DNA of 16,880 nt from CAZHGD01 sp964531735 (GCA_964531735.1 CAZHGD010000159.1:1-16880), one strand, 5' to 3'; shown: positions 1-8,105, numbered from the stretch's first letter. Numbers and translations are program-made. Notes: generated by a model from the sequence alone, not told the origin.

Positions 1-264
1 TGCGCGCGGTCGTGTCGACGATCTTCACCCGCCCCGCCTCGCGCTGAGCCTCCCCGTGCCAAGGGCCGGCCGCGCCGCCGCACCGGCCGCGTCGGGCGCG
101 CCCGACGGCCCGGCGGTCAGCCGACCAAACGCCAGCCGTCGGCCGAGACCGGCGCGACCGACACCAGGCCCGCGCCCAAGCCCGACCCAACACCGCCGGT
201 CCGCCGCAAGCTGGGACCGGAGGTGCCGGCCGAGGCGCCGCCGGTGAGCAAGGAAACGGAATAG
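1..264 (+). CDS. C-terminal end of an unidentified protein (partial at left edge; possible frame switch)
   Basis: The frame beginning at base 1 is open to a TAG at 262-264 and would give an 87-residue, Pro/Ala/Arg-rich, low-complexity tail ending in VSKETE. It converges on the MFS gene with 8 bases between stops. From about base 46 onward nearly all third codon positions are G or C, as in real genes here. Before that point this frame looks poor, whereas the frame beginning at base 3 has only G or C at third positions, reads RAVVSTIFTRPASR and ends at TGA 45-47. Either the upstream gene really ends at 47 and the rest is noncoding, or one gene runs across and a one-base shift near 45-60 hides its continuity. 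I do not recognise the protein. Disordered charged tails like this are common on membrane proteins, but that is only a guess. Confidence 0.3.
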   Translation, partial: CARSCRRSSPAPPRAEPPRAKGRPRRRTGRVGRARRPGGQPTKRQPSAETGATDTRPAPKPDPTPPVRRKLGPEVPAEAPPVSKETE

Positions 265-272
265 GCCGCGCC

Positions 273-1538
273 CTACCGCCGCTCGCGCACCGCCCGCATC
301 AGCGCCGCGCCGACCGCGAAGTAGCCGATGACCATCAGCAGCGCAATGCGGTAGCCGAAGCCCGGAGCGACCAGCTTGTTGCCACCGTAGGCCGCCAGAC
401 CGCCGATCAGCGGCGCAATCACCTGCGGCACGGTACACGAGAAGTGCCAGAAGCCCATGTACTTGGCCTCGTCGCGCTCGGGCAGCAGGTTGCAGGCGAA
501 GGCCCAGTCCACCGCCAGGAACGCGCCCCAGCCCACGCCGAACACGGCCGCCGCCAGGCGAGCCACCGCCAGCGAACTGGTCAGCAGGAAGATCAGCGCC
601 GCCAGACCCGTCACAGCCACCGAGACGTAGACGAGCAGCTTCTTCGAGGTGCGGTCGGCCAACATCCCGCCAGGCACGTTGCCAACGAGGCCGGCCACCG
701 TGACGATGATGAAGATCAACGTCACCTGGCTGATCGGGTCGGGCGCGCGGAGCGTGTCCTTGACGTAGTAGAGCAGGAACTCGGTGGCCGTGTAGAAGCC
801 CATGTTGATGACGAACCGCGAGGCGATCAGCCAACCGAAGTCACGGTGGCCGCGGATGTCCATGCGGAACGAATCGACCACCGTGGCCCACAGACGCGGC
901 GGCTCGCCGCTTGGCTCCGGCCGCCGCTCGGGCAGCGCCCAGACGGTGTAGAGCATCGCCAGCACCAGCAGCACCGCCAGCACCCAGACGATGGTGGTCA
1001 GGCCGCCGGGCCGGGCCATCAGCGCGCCGCACAGCAGCAGGCCGCCGAGCTGGCCCAGCAGGCTGGTCATGCCCATGTAGGCCGAAGCGACCCCCTGCCG
1101 CTCGCGCGGCACCATGTCGGGCATCATCGCCTGGTACGGCGAGGTGGCGTAGTTGACCCACAGCTCGATCAGGCAGAAGACCGCCACCAACTGCGGAATG
1201 GTCTTCACGCCGGCCAGCGCCAGCAACGGCGGCACCGAGAGCAGCGTGCCGATGATGACGTACGGCCGGCGCCGGCCCAGCCGCCAGCGCGAATGGTCGC
1301 TCACGGCGCCGATGACGATGCAGACCACGGTGGACACCGCCGCACCCAGGGCCAGCGTCCAGCCCAGGTAGAGGTCCTTCTGGTCGGGCGCCATCTGTTC
1401 GACGAGCGTCTGCACCACGATGGTGATCAGCCCGGCCCAGATCAGCGAGAGCGCGAACCAGTACAGGCTGAGGTCAAAGTATAGGCGCGCCGACTGAGGC
1501 GGGTAGTCGCGAGCCGGGATGGGCGAGGCAGCGGTCAT
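273..1538 (-). CDS. MFS transporter, sugar-porter-like (GPH/SLC45-type signature)
   Basis: Encodes 421 residues, a normal length for a 12-helix major facilitator. Hydrophobic segments run along the whole chain, with a charged loop between helices 2 and 3 at about residues 78-97 reading GAVSDHSRWRLGRRRP. This SD-x(4)-R-x-GRRRP form of MFS motif A is characteristic of glycoside/cation symporters and SLC45/sucrose-type carriers, so uptake or exchange of a sugar or glycoside across the inner membrane is likely; the substrate cannot be read from sequence. A second conserved stretch, PYQAMMPDMVPRERQG, follows helix 4. The ATG at 1538 is preceded by only a weak GGGAA Shine-Dalgarno. Upstream lies a TTCACG/TATCAT promoter inside a long inverted repeat, which suggests regulated expression. 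The gene is transcribed alone, convergent with the left-edge gene and divergent from the first pseudopilin gene. Confidence 0.85.
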   Translation of the reverse strand: MTAASPIPARDYPPQSARLYFDLSLYWFALSLIWAGLITIVVQTLVEQMAPDQKDLYLGWTLALGAAVSTVVCIVIGAVSDHSRWRLGRRRPYVIIGTLLSVPPLLALAGVKTIPQLVAVFCLIELWVNYATSPYQAMMPDMVPRERQGVASAYMGMTSLLGQLGGLLLCGALMARPGGLTTIVWVLAVLLVLAMLYTVWALPERRPEPSGEPPRLWATVVDSFRMDIRGHRDFGWLIASRFVINMGFYTATEFLLYYVKDTLRAPDPISQVTLIFIIVTVAGLVGNVPGGMLADRTSKKLLVYVSVAVTGLAALIFLLTSSLAVARLAAAVFGVGWGAFLAVDWAFACNLLPERDEAKYMGFWHFSCTVPQVIAPLIGGLAAYGGNKLVAPGFGYRIALLMVIGYFAVGAALMRAVRERR

Positions 1539-1841
1539 CTAGGCGTTTCCCGGCCACCGGTCCGAGCGCGGCGGCCGGCTGCGATGATACACCGGCCGCC
1601 GCGGTTCGTGAAACCAGCCGCCGACGGCGCGCGTGGCCCGCGCCGGTATCGGCTCGACGTTGCGCCCCCACGCCACTTGGCCTACCAAGCGGCCAGAGAG
1701 ACCATAGGCAGTGCGCCGCCGACTATCGCCCGGGGTTTGTTGCCCAGGTCCACTAATCGTGTGTTTGCGGGCGGCGTCGACGGGGCATCACCTGTCGAAC
1801 GGCGGCGCCAGCCGGCGCCGCGCAGACCTAGGGAGGCTGCC
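1539..1841. other. Divergent intergenic region between MFS and pseudopilin genes
   Basis: This 303-base gap holds the minus-strand MFS promoter with its inverted repeat at 1567-1603 and the leader of the plus-strand pseudopilin gene. The leader ends in a good Shine-Dalgarno, AGGGAGG at about 1829-1835. A small hairpin, CTTGG-CCTA-CCAAG, lies at 1676-1689. I could not identify a convincing plus-strand promoter for the pseudopilin gene. The frame upstream of the pseudopilin ATG stays open to 1584, but it lacks the third-position GC bias of genes here and is not counted as coding. Confidence 0.5.
1567..1612 (-). promoter_or_regulatory. MFS promoter embedded in a perfect inverted repeat (operator candidate)
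   Basis: On the minus strand a -35-like TTCACG (1607-1612) and a -10-like TATCAT (1584-1589) are 17 bases apart. CGCGGCGGCCGG (1567-1578) and CCGGCCGCCGCG (1592-1603) are perfect 12-bp inverted arms whose 13-base spacer contains the -10 hexamer. An operator for a dimeric repressor placed over the promoter is the simplest reading. The same sequence could also fold as a hairpin. Confidence 0.5.
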
Positions 1842-2516
<675 letters not shown>

Positions 2517-2874
2517 CCTCGACCGCGGTGCGTTACGGTGCGCGGCCCGTCGCCCGCAACGGCCGGCTCGGCAAGAACCTCGCCCTCCCGCTCGTCGCTG
2601 TGGCCGGTCCGCAAGTGCACCAGCGCGGCTGCGGCACGCCCGTGACCGGTCGGGCGAAGCTCTTGCTGAGCCGGCCGTTGACCCTCCCGCTCGTCGCTGT
2701 GGCCGGTCCGCAGGTGCACCAGCGCGGCTGCGGCACGCCCGCGACCGGGAGGGCGAAGCTCTTGCTGAGCCGGCCGTTCTCACAGACCGCCAAGCAGCCG
2801 TTCGGAGATGGCGCCGGTGGCAGCGGCGGGCCTCGTGCCTGCCCTGCGGCGGGCCAACGTCGCCGCCTGACGGC
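2517..2874. other. Convergent intergenic gap filled by a repeat element
   Basis: The 358 bases separate the 3' ends of the two pseudopilin genes. Most of it (2558-2778) is the inverted/tandem repeat described separately. The rest (2517-2557 and 2779-2874) is GC-rich and shows no gene, no T-tract terminator and no other structure I can support. Because both flanking genes point inward, the foldable repeat may also limit read-through from each side; that is inference. Confidence 0.5.
2558..2778. repeat. Two-copy 99-bp-period palindromic repeat element (REP/MITE-like)
   Basis: Two 97-base copies, 2583-2679 and 2682-2778, differ at only a handful of positions and repeat with a period of 99. Each runs from CCCTCCCGCTCGTCGCTG to GAGCCGGCCGTT. 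The left flank 2558-2590 (AACGGCCGGCTCGGCAAGA and onward) is the reverse complement of the right end of each copy, matching the second copy over about 33 bases with three mismatches. Within copy two, CCCTCCCG (2682-2689) pairs with CGGGAGGG (2746-2753), and the centre holds the self-complementary GGTGCACC. The whole can fold into long hairpins. It has no transposase and no coding evidence. This architecture fits a dispersed palindromic repeat family or miniature transposable element. The partial second unit, which lacks its own left arm, suggests an internal duplication of the core plus right arm. Confidence 0.8.
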
Positions 2875-3660
2875 TTAGTGGAACTGGTAGTAGACCCACT
2901 GGTCGGCGCCGGCGCCCGGATTGGGATGGCTGGCCGGATGGCCTTTGATGCCCCGCTTGAGCCATTTCGCGTGGCCGTCGGCGAACACCGCGTTGGCGCC
3001 GTCGTTGTGGCGGCTGTGGACGAAGTAGTAGGAGTTGCCGTAGTCGGTCGCCGTGGCCGCATCGGGCTGGGTGGTGTTGTCGGTGCGGTCCCAGTACTCG
3101 CGCTCACAGACGTAGTTCGGGCTGTCGCAGACCAGGATGTTCTCCGCCGGCATGGTCATGGCCGCCTGCGGCTTGCCGTAGCCGCTCAAGTTCGGATTGG
3201 CCCACGGCGCCCAAGTGTCATTGCCCGAGTTGTAGTAGCCCAGCCCGCCGGCGTAACCCAGCACCTCGCGAACCGCACCATAGCCACCGGTCTGGATGCT
3301 GGTACCACCGGCACCTGAGATCGGCGCGGCAACGGTCTTCCAGAGCTTGAAGCTGGGGCAGTCGAACACCTGCAGGTTCTTGCAGTACGGGTTCACCGCC
3401 CAGTACCAGGGCACCACGAGCAGCGGATCGACGGTGCCACCGCACCGGTCGCGGCCCATCAGCGTGTCGGGGAACATCTCGTCATAGTCCGAGATGTACT
3501 GCATGAACGCCGTCGCCTGCTGCTTGGTGTTGGACCCGCAACTGGCCTGTCGCGCCTTCTCGCGCGCCTTGGCGAACACGGGAAACAGAATGGCGGCCAG
3601 AATGGCGATGATCGCGATGACCACCAACAGCTCGATCAGAGTGAACCCACGCGCCTTCAT
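2875..3660 (-). CDS. DUF1559-family type II/IV pseudopilin-like protein
   Basis: Encodes 261 residues. The N-terminus MKARG|FTLIE is a prepilin cleavage/methylation site followed by a hydrophobic helix that is residue-for-residue identical from Phe6 to Arg38 with the neighbour at 1842-2516. The globular part diverges and is longer, with Cys41, Cys73, Cys93, Cys101, Cys179 and Cys185. The H-X9-DG signature is at His218 to Asp228-Gly229 (HNDGANAVFADG). The ATG at 3660 is preferred over an in-frame start 30 bases upstream because it gives a five-residue leader and follows a GGAGA Shine-Dalgarno. A likely promoter is at 3718-3747. It is probably membrane-anchored and exported through a type II/IV-type assembly machine; its specific role is unknown. 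Confidence 0.9.
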   Translation of the reverse strand: MKARGFTLIELLVVIAIIAILAAILFPVFAKAREKARQASCGSNTKQQATAFMQYISDYDEMFPDTLMGRDRCGGTVDPLLVVPWYWAVNPYCKNLQVFDCPSFKLWKTVAAPISGAGGTSIQTGGYGAVREVLGYAGGLGYYNSGNDTWAPWANPNLSGYGKPQAAMTMPAENILVCDSPNYVCEREYWDRTDNTTQPDAATATDYGNSYYFVHSRHNDGANAVFADGHAKWLKRGIKGHPASHPNPGAGADQWVYYQFH

Positions 3661-3717
3661 GGTTCGTCTCCAGCGCGGCCATACCACCACCGGTTGCGCC
3701 GCGCCCTAGCTCAACAG

Positions 3718-3747
3718 AGTCTAGCAGAGCCACAGCGGTCGCCGCAA
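3718..3747 (-). promoter_or_regulatory. Candidate promoter of the second pseudopilin gene
   Basis: On the minus strand, TTGCGG (3742-3747) and TAGACT (3718-3723) are separated by 18 bases, each matching four or more positions of the sigma-70-type consensus. The expected transcript would have a leader of roughly 50 bases before the ATG at 3660. Confidence 0.4.
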
Positions 3748-3938
3748 CACTCGCGGCGACTTGGCGGCGACGCCTCGCCCAGCGCCTGGGCCGCTCCAGA
3801 CACCGTCCGGAACGCCACTTGGAGCAATGGGAGCACTCGGCGGCATACACAGTCCGGTGATGCGCGGGCAGCGGCTGGCAGAGAGCGGGGTCATGCGCAG
3901 GGACGGCCATCGGTGGTATCTGCGGCACGCCGCGGTGC

Positions 3939-4298
3939 TCAGGGCGCTGGGGCTCCTGGCCGCCGGTGGGGCGCCGGTTCGCCACGCGTGAGTACGCCGA
4001 GCAGTTGCCGGGCCTGGTCGCGCGCGGCCAGAAACGGCGCCAGTTCGGGCACACCGCCGTCGGGCGTGGGCAGGTAGACGACCGTCCAGCCGTGCTCGCG
4101 GTACCGCCCGCGCAGGTCACGACCACCGGTGCCCAGGCGGCACTCCTCGTCGGACGAGAGCATGACTACCGCGCGCACGCCGTACCAGCGCGCCAGCTCG
4201 AAGCAGGCGCCGTCGGGGTCGTAGTAGTCGCTGAACGGCAGGCAGCTCCGGTGCACGCGGCCGCGCCAGCCGTAGTCGAGCTGGGTGAACAAGCGCAC
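3939..4298 (-). pseudogene. Tyrosine/dual-specificity phosphatase-like protein truncated before its P-loop
   Basis: Encodes 119 residues from a GTG at 4298 that follows AGGTGGAG by about eight bases. The sequence from about residue 14 (RVHRSCLPFSDYYDPDG) through VRAVVMLSSDEEC and VVYLPTPDGGVPELAPF looks like the N-terminal half of small bacterial cysteine-dependent phosphatases, in which a substrate-entry strand and a PDxxxP general-acid loop precede the catalytic HCX5R loop. The P-loop should follow the helix ending LLGVLTRGEPAP, but the frame instead reads HRRPGAPAP and stops. I read the two other minus-strand frames downstream and found no HCX5R there. A working enzyme is therefore unlikely, and this is either a decayed gene or a non-catalytic pseudophosphatase. 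The promoter and ribosome site look intact. The family assignment is by motif order and remains moderately certain. Confidence 0.5.
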
Positions 4299-4324
4299 GG
4301 GGCCGCTCCACCTGTTCGCCGCCG

Positions 4325-4330
4325 ATCATA
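4325..4330 (-). promoter_or_regulatory. Candidate -10 element for the truncated phosphatase gene
   Basis: TATGAT on the minus strand, extended as GGTATGAT, lies 26 bases upstream of the GTG at 4298. No good -35 is visible at 17 bases. It is divergent from the plus-strand promoter at 4341-4370. Confidence 0.35.
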
Positions 4331-4340
4331 CCACCGCCGG

Positions 4341-4370
4341 CCGACACAGCCCGGACCACCGCGCTATACT
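4341..4370 (+). promoter_or_regulatory. Candidate promoter of the beta-helix glycosidase gene
   Basis: CCGACA (4341-4346) and TATACT (4365-4370), 18 bases apart, match four and five consensus positions respectively. The start codon is 24 bases past the -10, with GGAG between. The -10 is part of the GCTATANT pattern also seen at 8098 and 10941. Confidence 0.5.
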
Positions 4371-4393
4371 CCGCAGCAGCGGAGAACAACGCC

Positions 4394-6325
4394 ATGTTGG
4401 TGCTCACGTCGGTGGTCCTGGCCAGCGTGATGGCCGCCGAGACGCCCGGCTACCCGGCCGACATCTACCCGCTCAACGCCAACCAGATCCGGCGCGCCTC
4501 GGAGCTGCCGTTCAGCGAGACGGCCGAGACCGAGCGTTACGGCTACGACCGGCCGCTGCCCGCGGGCGCCCGGCGCACGTTCGCCGTGGACGACTACGGC
4601 GCAAAGCCCGATGGCGTGACCGACTGCACCGCGGCGTTCTACGCCGCGCTGACCGCGGCGCGGAGCAGCGCGCAGCCGGCCGAGATCGCGTTCAAGAGCC
4701 GCGGCTGCTACTACTTCCGCCCGGCGCCCGGGCTCGGCTCGGACGAGCTGAGCATCCTGAACGTCCGCAACGTCGACAACCTGGTCATCCGCGGACAGGG
4801 GCACGACACCGTGCTGGTCATGGGCGATCCGGCCCTGGGCGGGCTGTGCGTGGTGGACAGCCGGGACGTGCTGCTCAGCGACTTCGCCATCGACTACAAC
4901 CCGCTGCCGTTCACCCAAGGCACCGTGCGCGAGCTGAACGCCGCCGAGGGCTGGTTCGTGCTCGGCATCCACAACGGCTACCCCAGCCCGGCGCAGCTCC
5001 AGGCCCGCATCCCCGGCCACCATGCCGGCTACCGCATCGCCAAGGCGCGCGGCGGCGCCTACCGGTGGCCGGTCATCGGCGGACTGGGCCTCCGCAAGGT
5101 CGAGCCGGTCACCGATGGCTGGCGGTTCAGCGCCGACCCGAAGGCGCTGACCGGCTATCTGGCCGTCGGCGACGACTTCATCTACGTGGGCCGGCGCATC
5201 GCGCAGATGGCGCTGGGCGCCAGTAGCACGCGCGGCTTCTTGGTGCAGCGGGTGGCGGTCTTGGCCTCGCCCACCTGTGGCCTGGGCATCATCAACGGCG
5301 ACGGCATCCACCTGGACGGCTACGCCGACACCATCCCCGCGGGCTCGACCCGTCTGCTGGCCTCCAACGCCGATGGTGTCTACGTCCACGGCGCCCGCGG
5401 CGGGTTCACGCTGAAGAACAGCTACTTCATGGGCCAGGGCGACGACTGCCTCAACCTGCACTGCGTGGCGGTCGCCGCCGAGCACGTCACGCGGATCAGC
5501 GACACCGAACTGCAGTTCCGCTTCCGGCTGGACCTGCGGCCGGGCGATCCGCTCGAGGTGCTCAATCCCATCGAGGCGCGCCACAAGGGCACGGTGACGG
5601 TGGCCAAGGCCGAGACCGCCGCCGACCATCAGAGCGTTCGGGCCACGCTGCGCGAGCCGTTGTCCGCCACCGGCTACGATCCGGCGGTCGACTACCTCTA
5701 TCCCACCGCGCAGGCAGTGCCCAACTTCAAGGTGGTCCACAACTACTTCGGTCAAAACCGCGCGCGGTGCCTGCTGATCGCCGCGCGCGGCGGGCTGATC
5801 GAGGCCAACACCAGCGAGAACGCCGAGGGCTACGGGGTGCGCACCGAGTATGGCGGCACCGCCTGGCGCGAGGGTGTGCACGCGCGCGACGTGGTCATCC
5901 GGCGCAACCTGTACCGTGGCGTGACCGGTTTCGGCCTGGCCCCGGTGATCGAGATCGGCGACGGCTCGCAGACCCGCAACTACCGGAACCTCGTCATCGA
6001 GGGCAACCGGTTCGTCAATCCGCGCAAGATGGCCGTGTTGGCCGCCAACTGCGACGGGGTGCGCATCGTCGGCAACACCATCAGCACCGAGGCCGGCTGG
6101 CGCAACACCTGGAACCATCCGCAGTGGTACCCGGTGGATTGTGCGTTCTACTTCGACCACGCGACCGGCGTGGTGCTCGAGCGCAACCAGGTCACCGATC
6201 CCAACCTCAAGGAGTGCGTGGTCTACGTGGGCCAGCACTGCGCCGCCGGAACTGCCGGGGTGCAGGTAAGCGAGCTGACCACCGCGGTGGCGCCCGGTGC
6301 GCCTACGGTGCGCGACTCGCGTTGA
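4394..6325 (+). CDS. Secreted right-handed beta-helix protein, GH110-like glycosidase candidate
   Basis: Encodes 643 residues. The N-terminus to about residue 15 is hydrophobic and ends AVMAA-like (ASVMAAETP), consistent with a short signal peptide lacking a basic n-region. FAVDDYGAKPDGVTDCTAAF at 63-82 is the entry motif of pectate-lyase-type beta-helix folds, and repeated NNxI/VIRGN-type rungs continue to the C-terminus. The stretch SNADGVYVHGARGG at 324-337 followed by GQGDDCLNLH at 347-356 resembles the active-site rungs of GH110 alpha-1,3-galactosidases; candidate catalytic aspartates are Asp327, Asp350 and Asp351. A plausible role is removal of terminal galactose or a related sugar from glycans outside the cytoplasm. 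Other beta-helix hydrolases or lyases (GH28-like, polysaccharide lyases) are possible. The gene converges on the CocE-type hydrolase with only three bases between stops. The ATG has GGAG eight bases upstream. Confidence 0.65.
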   Translation: MLVLTSVVLASVMAAETPGYPADIYPLNANQIRRASELPFSETAETERYGYDRPLPAGARRTFAVDDYGAKPDGVTDCTAAFYAALTAARSSAQPAEIAFKSRGCYYFRPAPGLGSDELSILNVRNVDNLVIRGQGHDTVLVMGDPALGGLCVVDSRDVLLSDFAIDYNPLPFTQGTVRELNAAEGWFVLGIHNGYPSPAQLQARIPGHHAGYRIAKARGGAYRWPVIGGLGLRKVEPVTDGWRFSADPKALTGYLAVGDDFIYVGRRIAQMALGASSTRGFLVQRVAVLASPTCGLGIINGDGIHLDGYADTIPAGSTRLLASNADGVYVHGARGGFTLKNSYFMGQGDDCLNLHCVAVAAEHVTRISDTELQFRFRLDLRPGDPLEVLNPIEARHKGTVTVAKAETAADHQSVRATLREPLSATGYDPAVDYLYPTAQAVPNFKVVHNYFGQNRARCLLIAARGGLIEANTSENAEGYGVRTEYGGTAWREGVHARDVVIRRNLYRGVTGFGLAPVIEIGDGSQTRNYRNLVIEGNRFVNPRKMAVLAANCDGVRIVGNTISTEAGWRNTWNHPQWYPVDCAFYFDHATGVVLERNQVTDPNLKECVVYVGQHCAAGTAGVQVSELTTAVAPGAPTVRDSR

Positions 6326-6328
6326 CGG

Positions 6329-8017
6329 TCAGGTCGGTTGCACCGGCAGGTGCAGCCGCGAGGCGCGCCGCGCGTCGTGGTAGACGGTCTGCCGGGCCAC
6401 CTGCGGATGCGTGTCCCAGGCCGGATCGCCACCGGTGTTCAGGTTGCGGTCGAGCAGTGGGAAGCAACTGCTGGTGACGTCGAGACGCAGGCAGTGGCCG
6501 GCGCGGAACAGGTTGCTGGTCACGTCCAGGTCGATACTCAGCTCGACCACCTCGCCCGGGGTCATCAGCCGTGGTGGCTGCCACAGCCCGTGGCGGAAGC
6601 GCGTCCGCAGGACGCCCTCGGTCAGGTTCAGCGACCGGCCATCGGCGAAGACCTCGCACAGCCGCGCCACAATGTCGGTATCTGGCGCACTGCTCGACAG
6701 GAAGAGCGTCAGCCGCACCGGGCCGGTGACGTCCAGATCGGCCGTCAGGGACGCCGAAGTGTAGGTCAGCACATCCGGCCGGGCCTCGATGACGCGCTGG
6801 TCGTAGGGCCCGGGCGGCGCGAGTTCGTAGAGGCCGGGGTTGTACGGGCCGATCGAGTGGTTGCCGCCGCGGGTGGGCACCGGGTCGGCCGGGTCGTAGT
6901 CGAACTGGTCGGGCGCCTCGTCGCCGGCCGGCGCCGTGTCGAGCCGGCCGGCGGCCCGCAGGTGCCAGTCCACGAACCGCGTGCCGGCCGGCGGCCAGGT
7001 GTCGTGGTCGCGCCACGCGTTGGCACCCATCTGAAAGAGGCGAATCGGTGCCGTCTGGAACTCGTCGGGCGTGCCGCCGCCAAGCAGACCCGACAGCCAG
7101 CGTTGGGTGCAGTCGTGCTCGGCGGTCGCCTGGGCGCCGAAGTCGACCTCGCCCAGCACCGGTCCGCCGAAGCCGTGGGTCCACGGCCCGACGATGACGC
7201 GGTGGGCCTCGCGCAGTTCGTCGGTCGGGGCGCTCTCGCGCAGCGCCTGCCAGTTGCGGAAGGTCTCGCCGGCGTAGTAGTCGTACCAGCCGCCGACCAG
7301 CAGCATTGGCGTCCGGACGCGCGCGAACTGCCGGCGGACGTTGGTCGTCTCCCATACCGGACCGTACTGGTGGCTGGTGGCGTAGTCGCGGTACCAGGGC
7401 ACCACGCCGGCGCCGCTACGCAGATCGAGTTCGGCCACGGGCAGTGAGCGCAACAGGCCGGCGACGTCCAGTAGCGGCATCAGGCCGGCCTCGGAGGTGG
7501 GTGCGGCGCACTCGAAGCAGAGCCAGCTCCAAGTCAGGCCCAGGCTGAACGCGCCACCGTTGTAGTAGGCGCGCTGCCAACAGTCACCGGCCATGAAGCG
7601 CGGATTGGCGGCCACCAGCGCCGGGTGCCCGGACAGCGCCGCGTAGAACTGGGTGGCGGCCAGGTAGGAGTCGCCGAACATGCCCACGCGCCCGTTGCAC
7701 CAGGGCTGGGCCGCGAGCCAGGTCAAGGTGTCCTCACCGTCGGCCTGCTCGTGGACGAACGGGTACCACGTGCCGCCCGAGGCGTAGCGCCCGCGCACGT
7801 CCTGAACGGCGTAGGCCAGGCCACGCTGCGCCCAGTCGGCGCCCCCGGCACCGACACGGTTGTAGGCCGTGCGCACCAACACCACCGGGTAACACCCGGG
7901 CGACTCGGGCAGGTAGATGGTGGTGGCGAGCGTGACGCCGTCGCGCATCGGCACGGGCACGTTGCGGAGCAGGCGACAGCCGCGAGCGAACTGCGGCGGC
8001 GGGTCCTCGACGCGCAT
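6329..8017 (-). CDS. CocE/NonD-family alpha/beta hydrolase (X-Pro dipeptidyl-peptidase S15-like)
   Basis: Encodes 562 residues, the usual length for this family. The N-terminal catalytic domain (about 10-330) contains VPMRDGVTL, VRTAYNR, DVRGRYASGG and the nucleophile elbow GMFGDSYLA with Ser117. Asp246 in GGWYDYY and His281 in GPWTHGF complete the triad, and Tyr52 is the likely oxyanion donor. The C-terminal part (about 340-562) is the jelly-roll beta-sandwich, with SIDLDVTSNLFRAGHCLRL. Family members cleave esters, amides or X-prolyl peptides. Which of these applies here is not visible. The elbow has Leu-Ala where GxSYxG is commoner. No signal peptide is seen, so it is probably cytoplasmic. 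The ATG at 8017 has GAGGAG about nine bases upstream. A weak -10-like TACCAT lies at 8051-8056 on the minus strand. It is transcribed alone. Confidence 0.85.
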   Translation of the reverse strand: MRVEDPPPQFARGCRLLRNVPVPMRDGVTLATTIYLPESPGCYPVVLVRTAYNRVGAGGADWAQRGLAYAVQDVRGRYASGGTWYPFVHEQADGEDTLTWLAAQPWCNGRVGMFGDSYLAATQFYAALSGHPALVAANPRFMAGDCWQRAYYNGGAFSLGLTWSWLCFECAAPTSEAGLMPLLDVAGLLRSLPVAELDLRSGAGVVPWYRDYATSHQYGPVWETTNVRRQFARVRTPMLLVGGWYDYYAGETFRNWQALRESAPTDELREAHRVIVGPWTHGFGGPVLGEVDFGAQATAEHDCTQRWLSGLLGGGTPDEFQTAPIRLFQMGANAWRDHDTWPPAGTRFVDWHLRAAGRLDTAPAGDEAPDQFDYDPADPVPTRGGNHSIGPYNPGLYELAPPGPYDQRVIEARPDVLTYTSASLTADLDVTGPVRLTLFLSSSAPDTDIVARLCEVFADGRSLNLTEGVLRTRFRHGLWQPPRLMTPGEVVELSIDLDVTSNLFRAGHCLRLDVTSSCFPLLDRNLNTGGDPAWDTHPQVARQTVYHDARRASRLHLPVQPT

Positions 8018-8099
8018 GGCGGGTGCTCCTCAGCGGAGGGTCGCGCGCCGATGGTAACACCGTGGCCGAAGCGCCACCAGAGCACACCGCGCGAACCGC

Positions 8100-8105
8100 T
8101 ATAAT
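8100..8105 (+). promoter_or_regulatory. Consensus -10 element of the phosphatase/LOG operon
   Basis: A perfect TATAAT within CGCTATAATGG lies 40 bases before the operon's first ATG. No clear -35 is seen at 16-18 bases. It shares the GC dinucleotide upstream with two other promoters in the window. Confidence 0.45.

Noticed and set aside
1584..1841. An 86-residue N-terminal extension of the first pseudopilin.
   Set aside because: The ATG at 1842 has a strong Shine-Dalgarno and gives the required short prepilin leader; the extension is Arg/Pro-rich and would bury the cleavage site.
2533..2793. An 86-codon minus-strand open frame, and a plus-strand counterpart, crossing both repeat copies.
   Set aside because: The frames stay open because the repeat period is 99 bases, a multiple of three, and the DNA is GC-rich. 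No ribosome site or family match is seen; the inverted-repeat structure explains the sequence better.
3857..3991. A short plus-strand frame (about 44 residues from GTG 3857) with fairly high third-position GC.
   Set aside because: It has no ribosome-binding site, matches no family I recognise and overlaps the end of the phosphatase-like gene on the other strand.
4364..6238. A very long minus-strand open frame opposite the beta-helix gene (624 codons).
   Set aside because: It is the complement of a real gene in GC-rich DNA where antisense stops are rare; its translation is low-complexity and resembles no family, whereas the plus strand has clear motifs.
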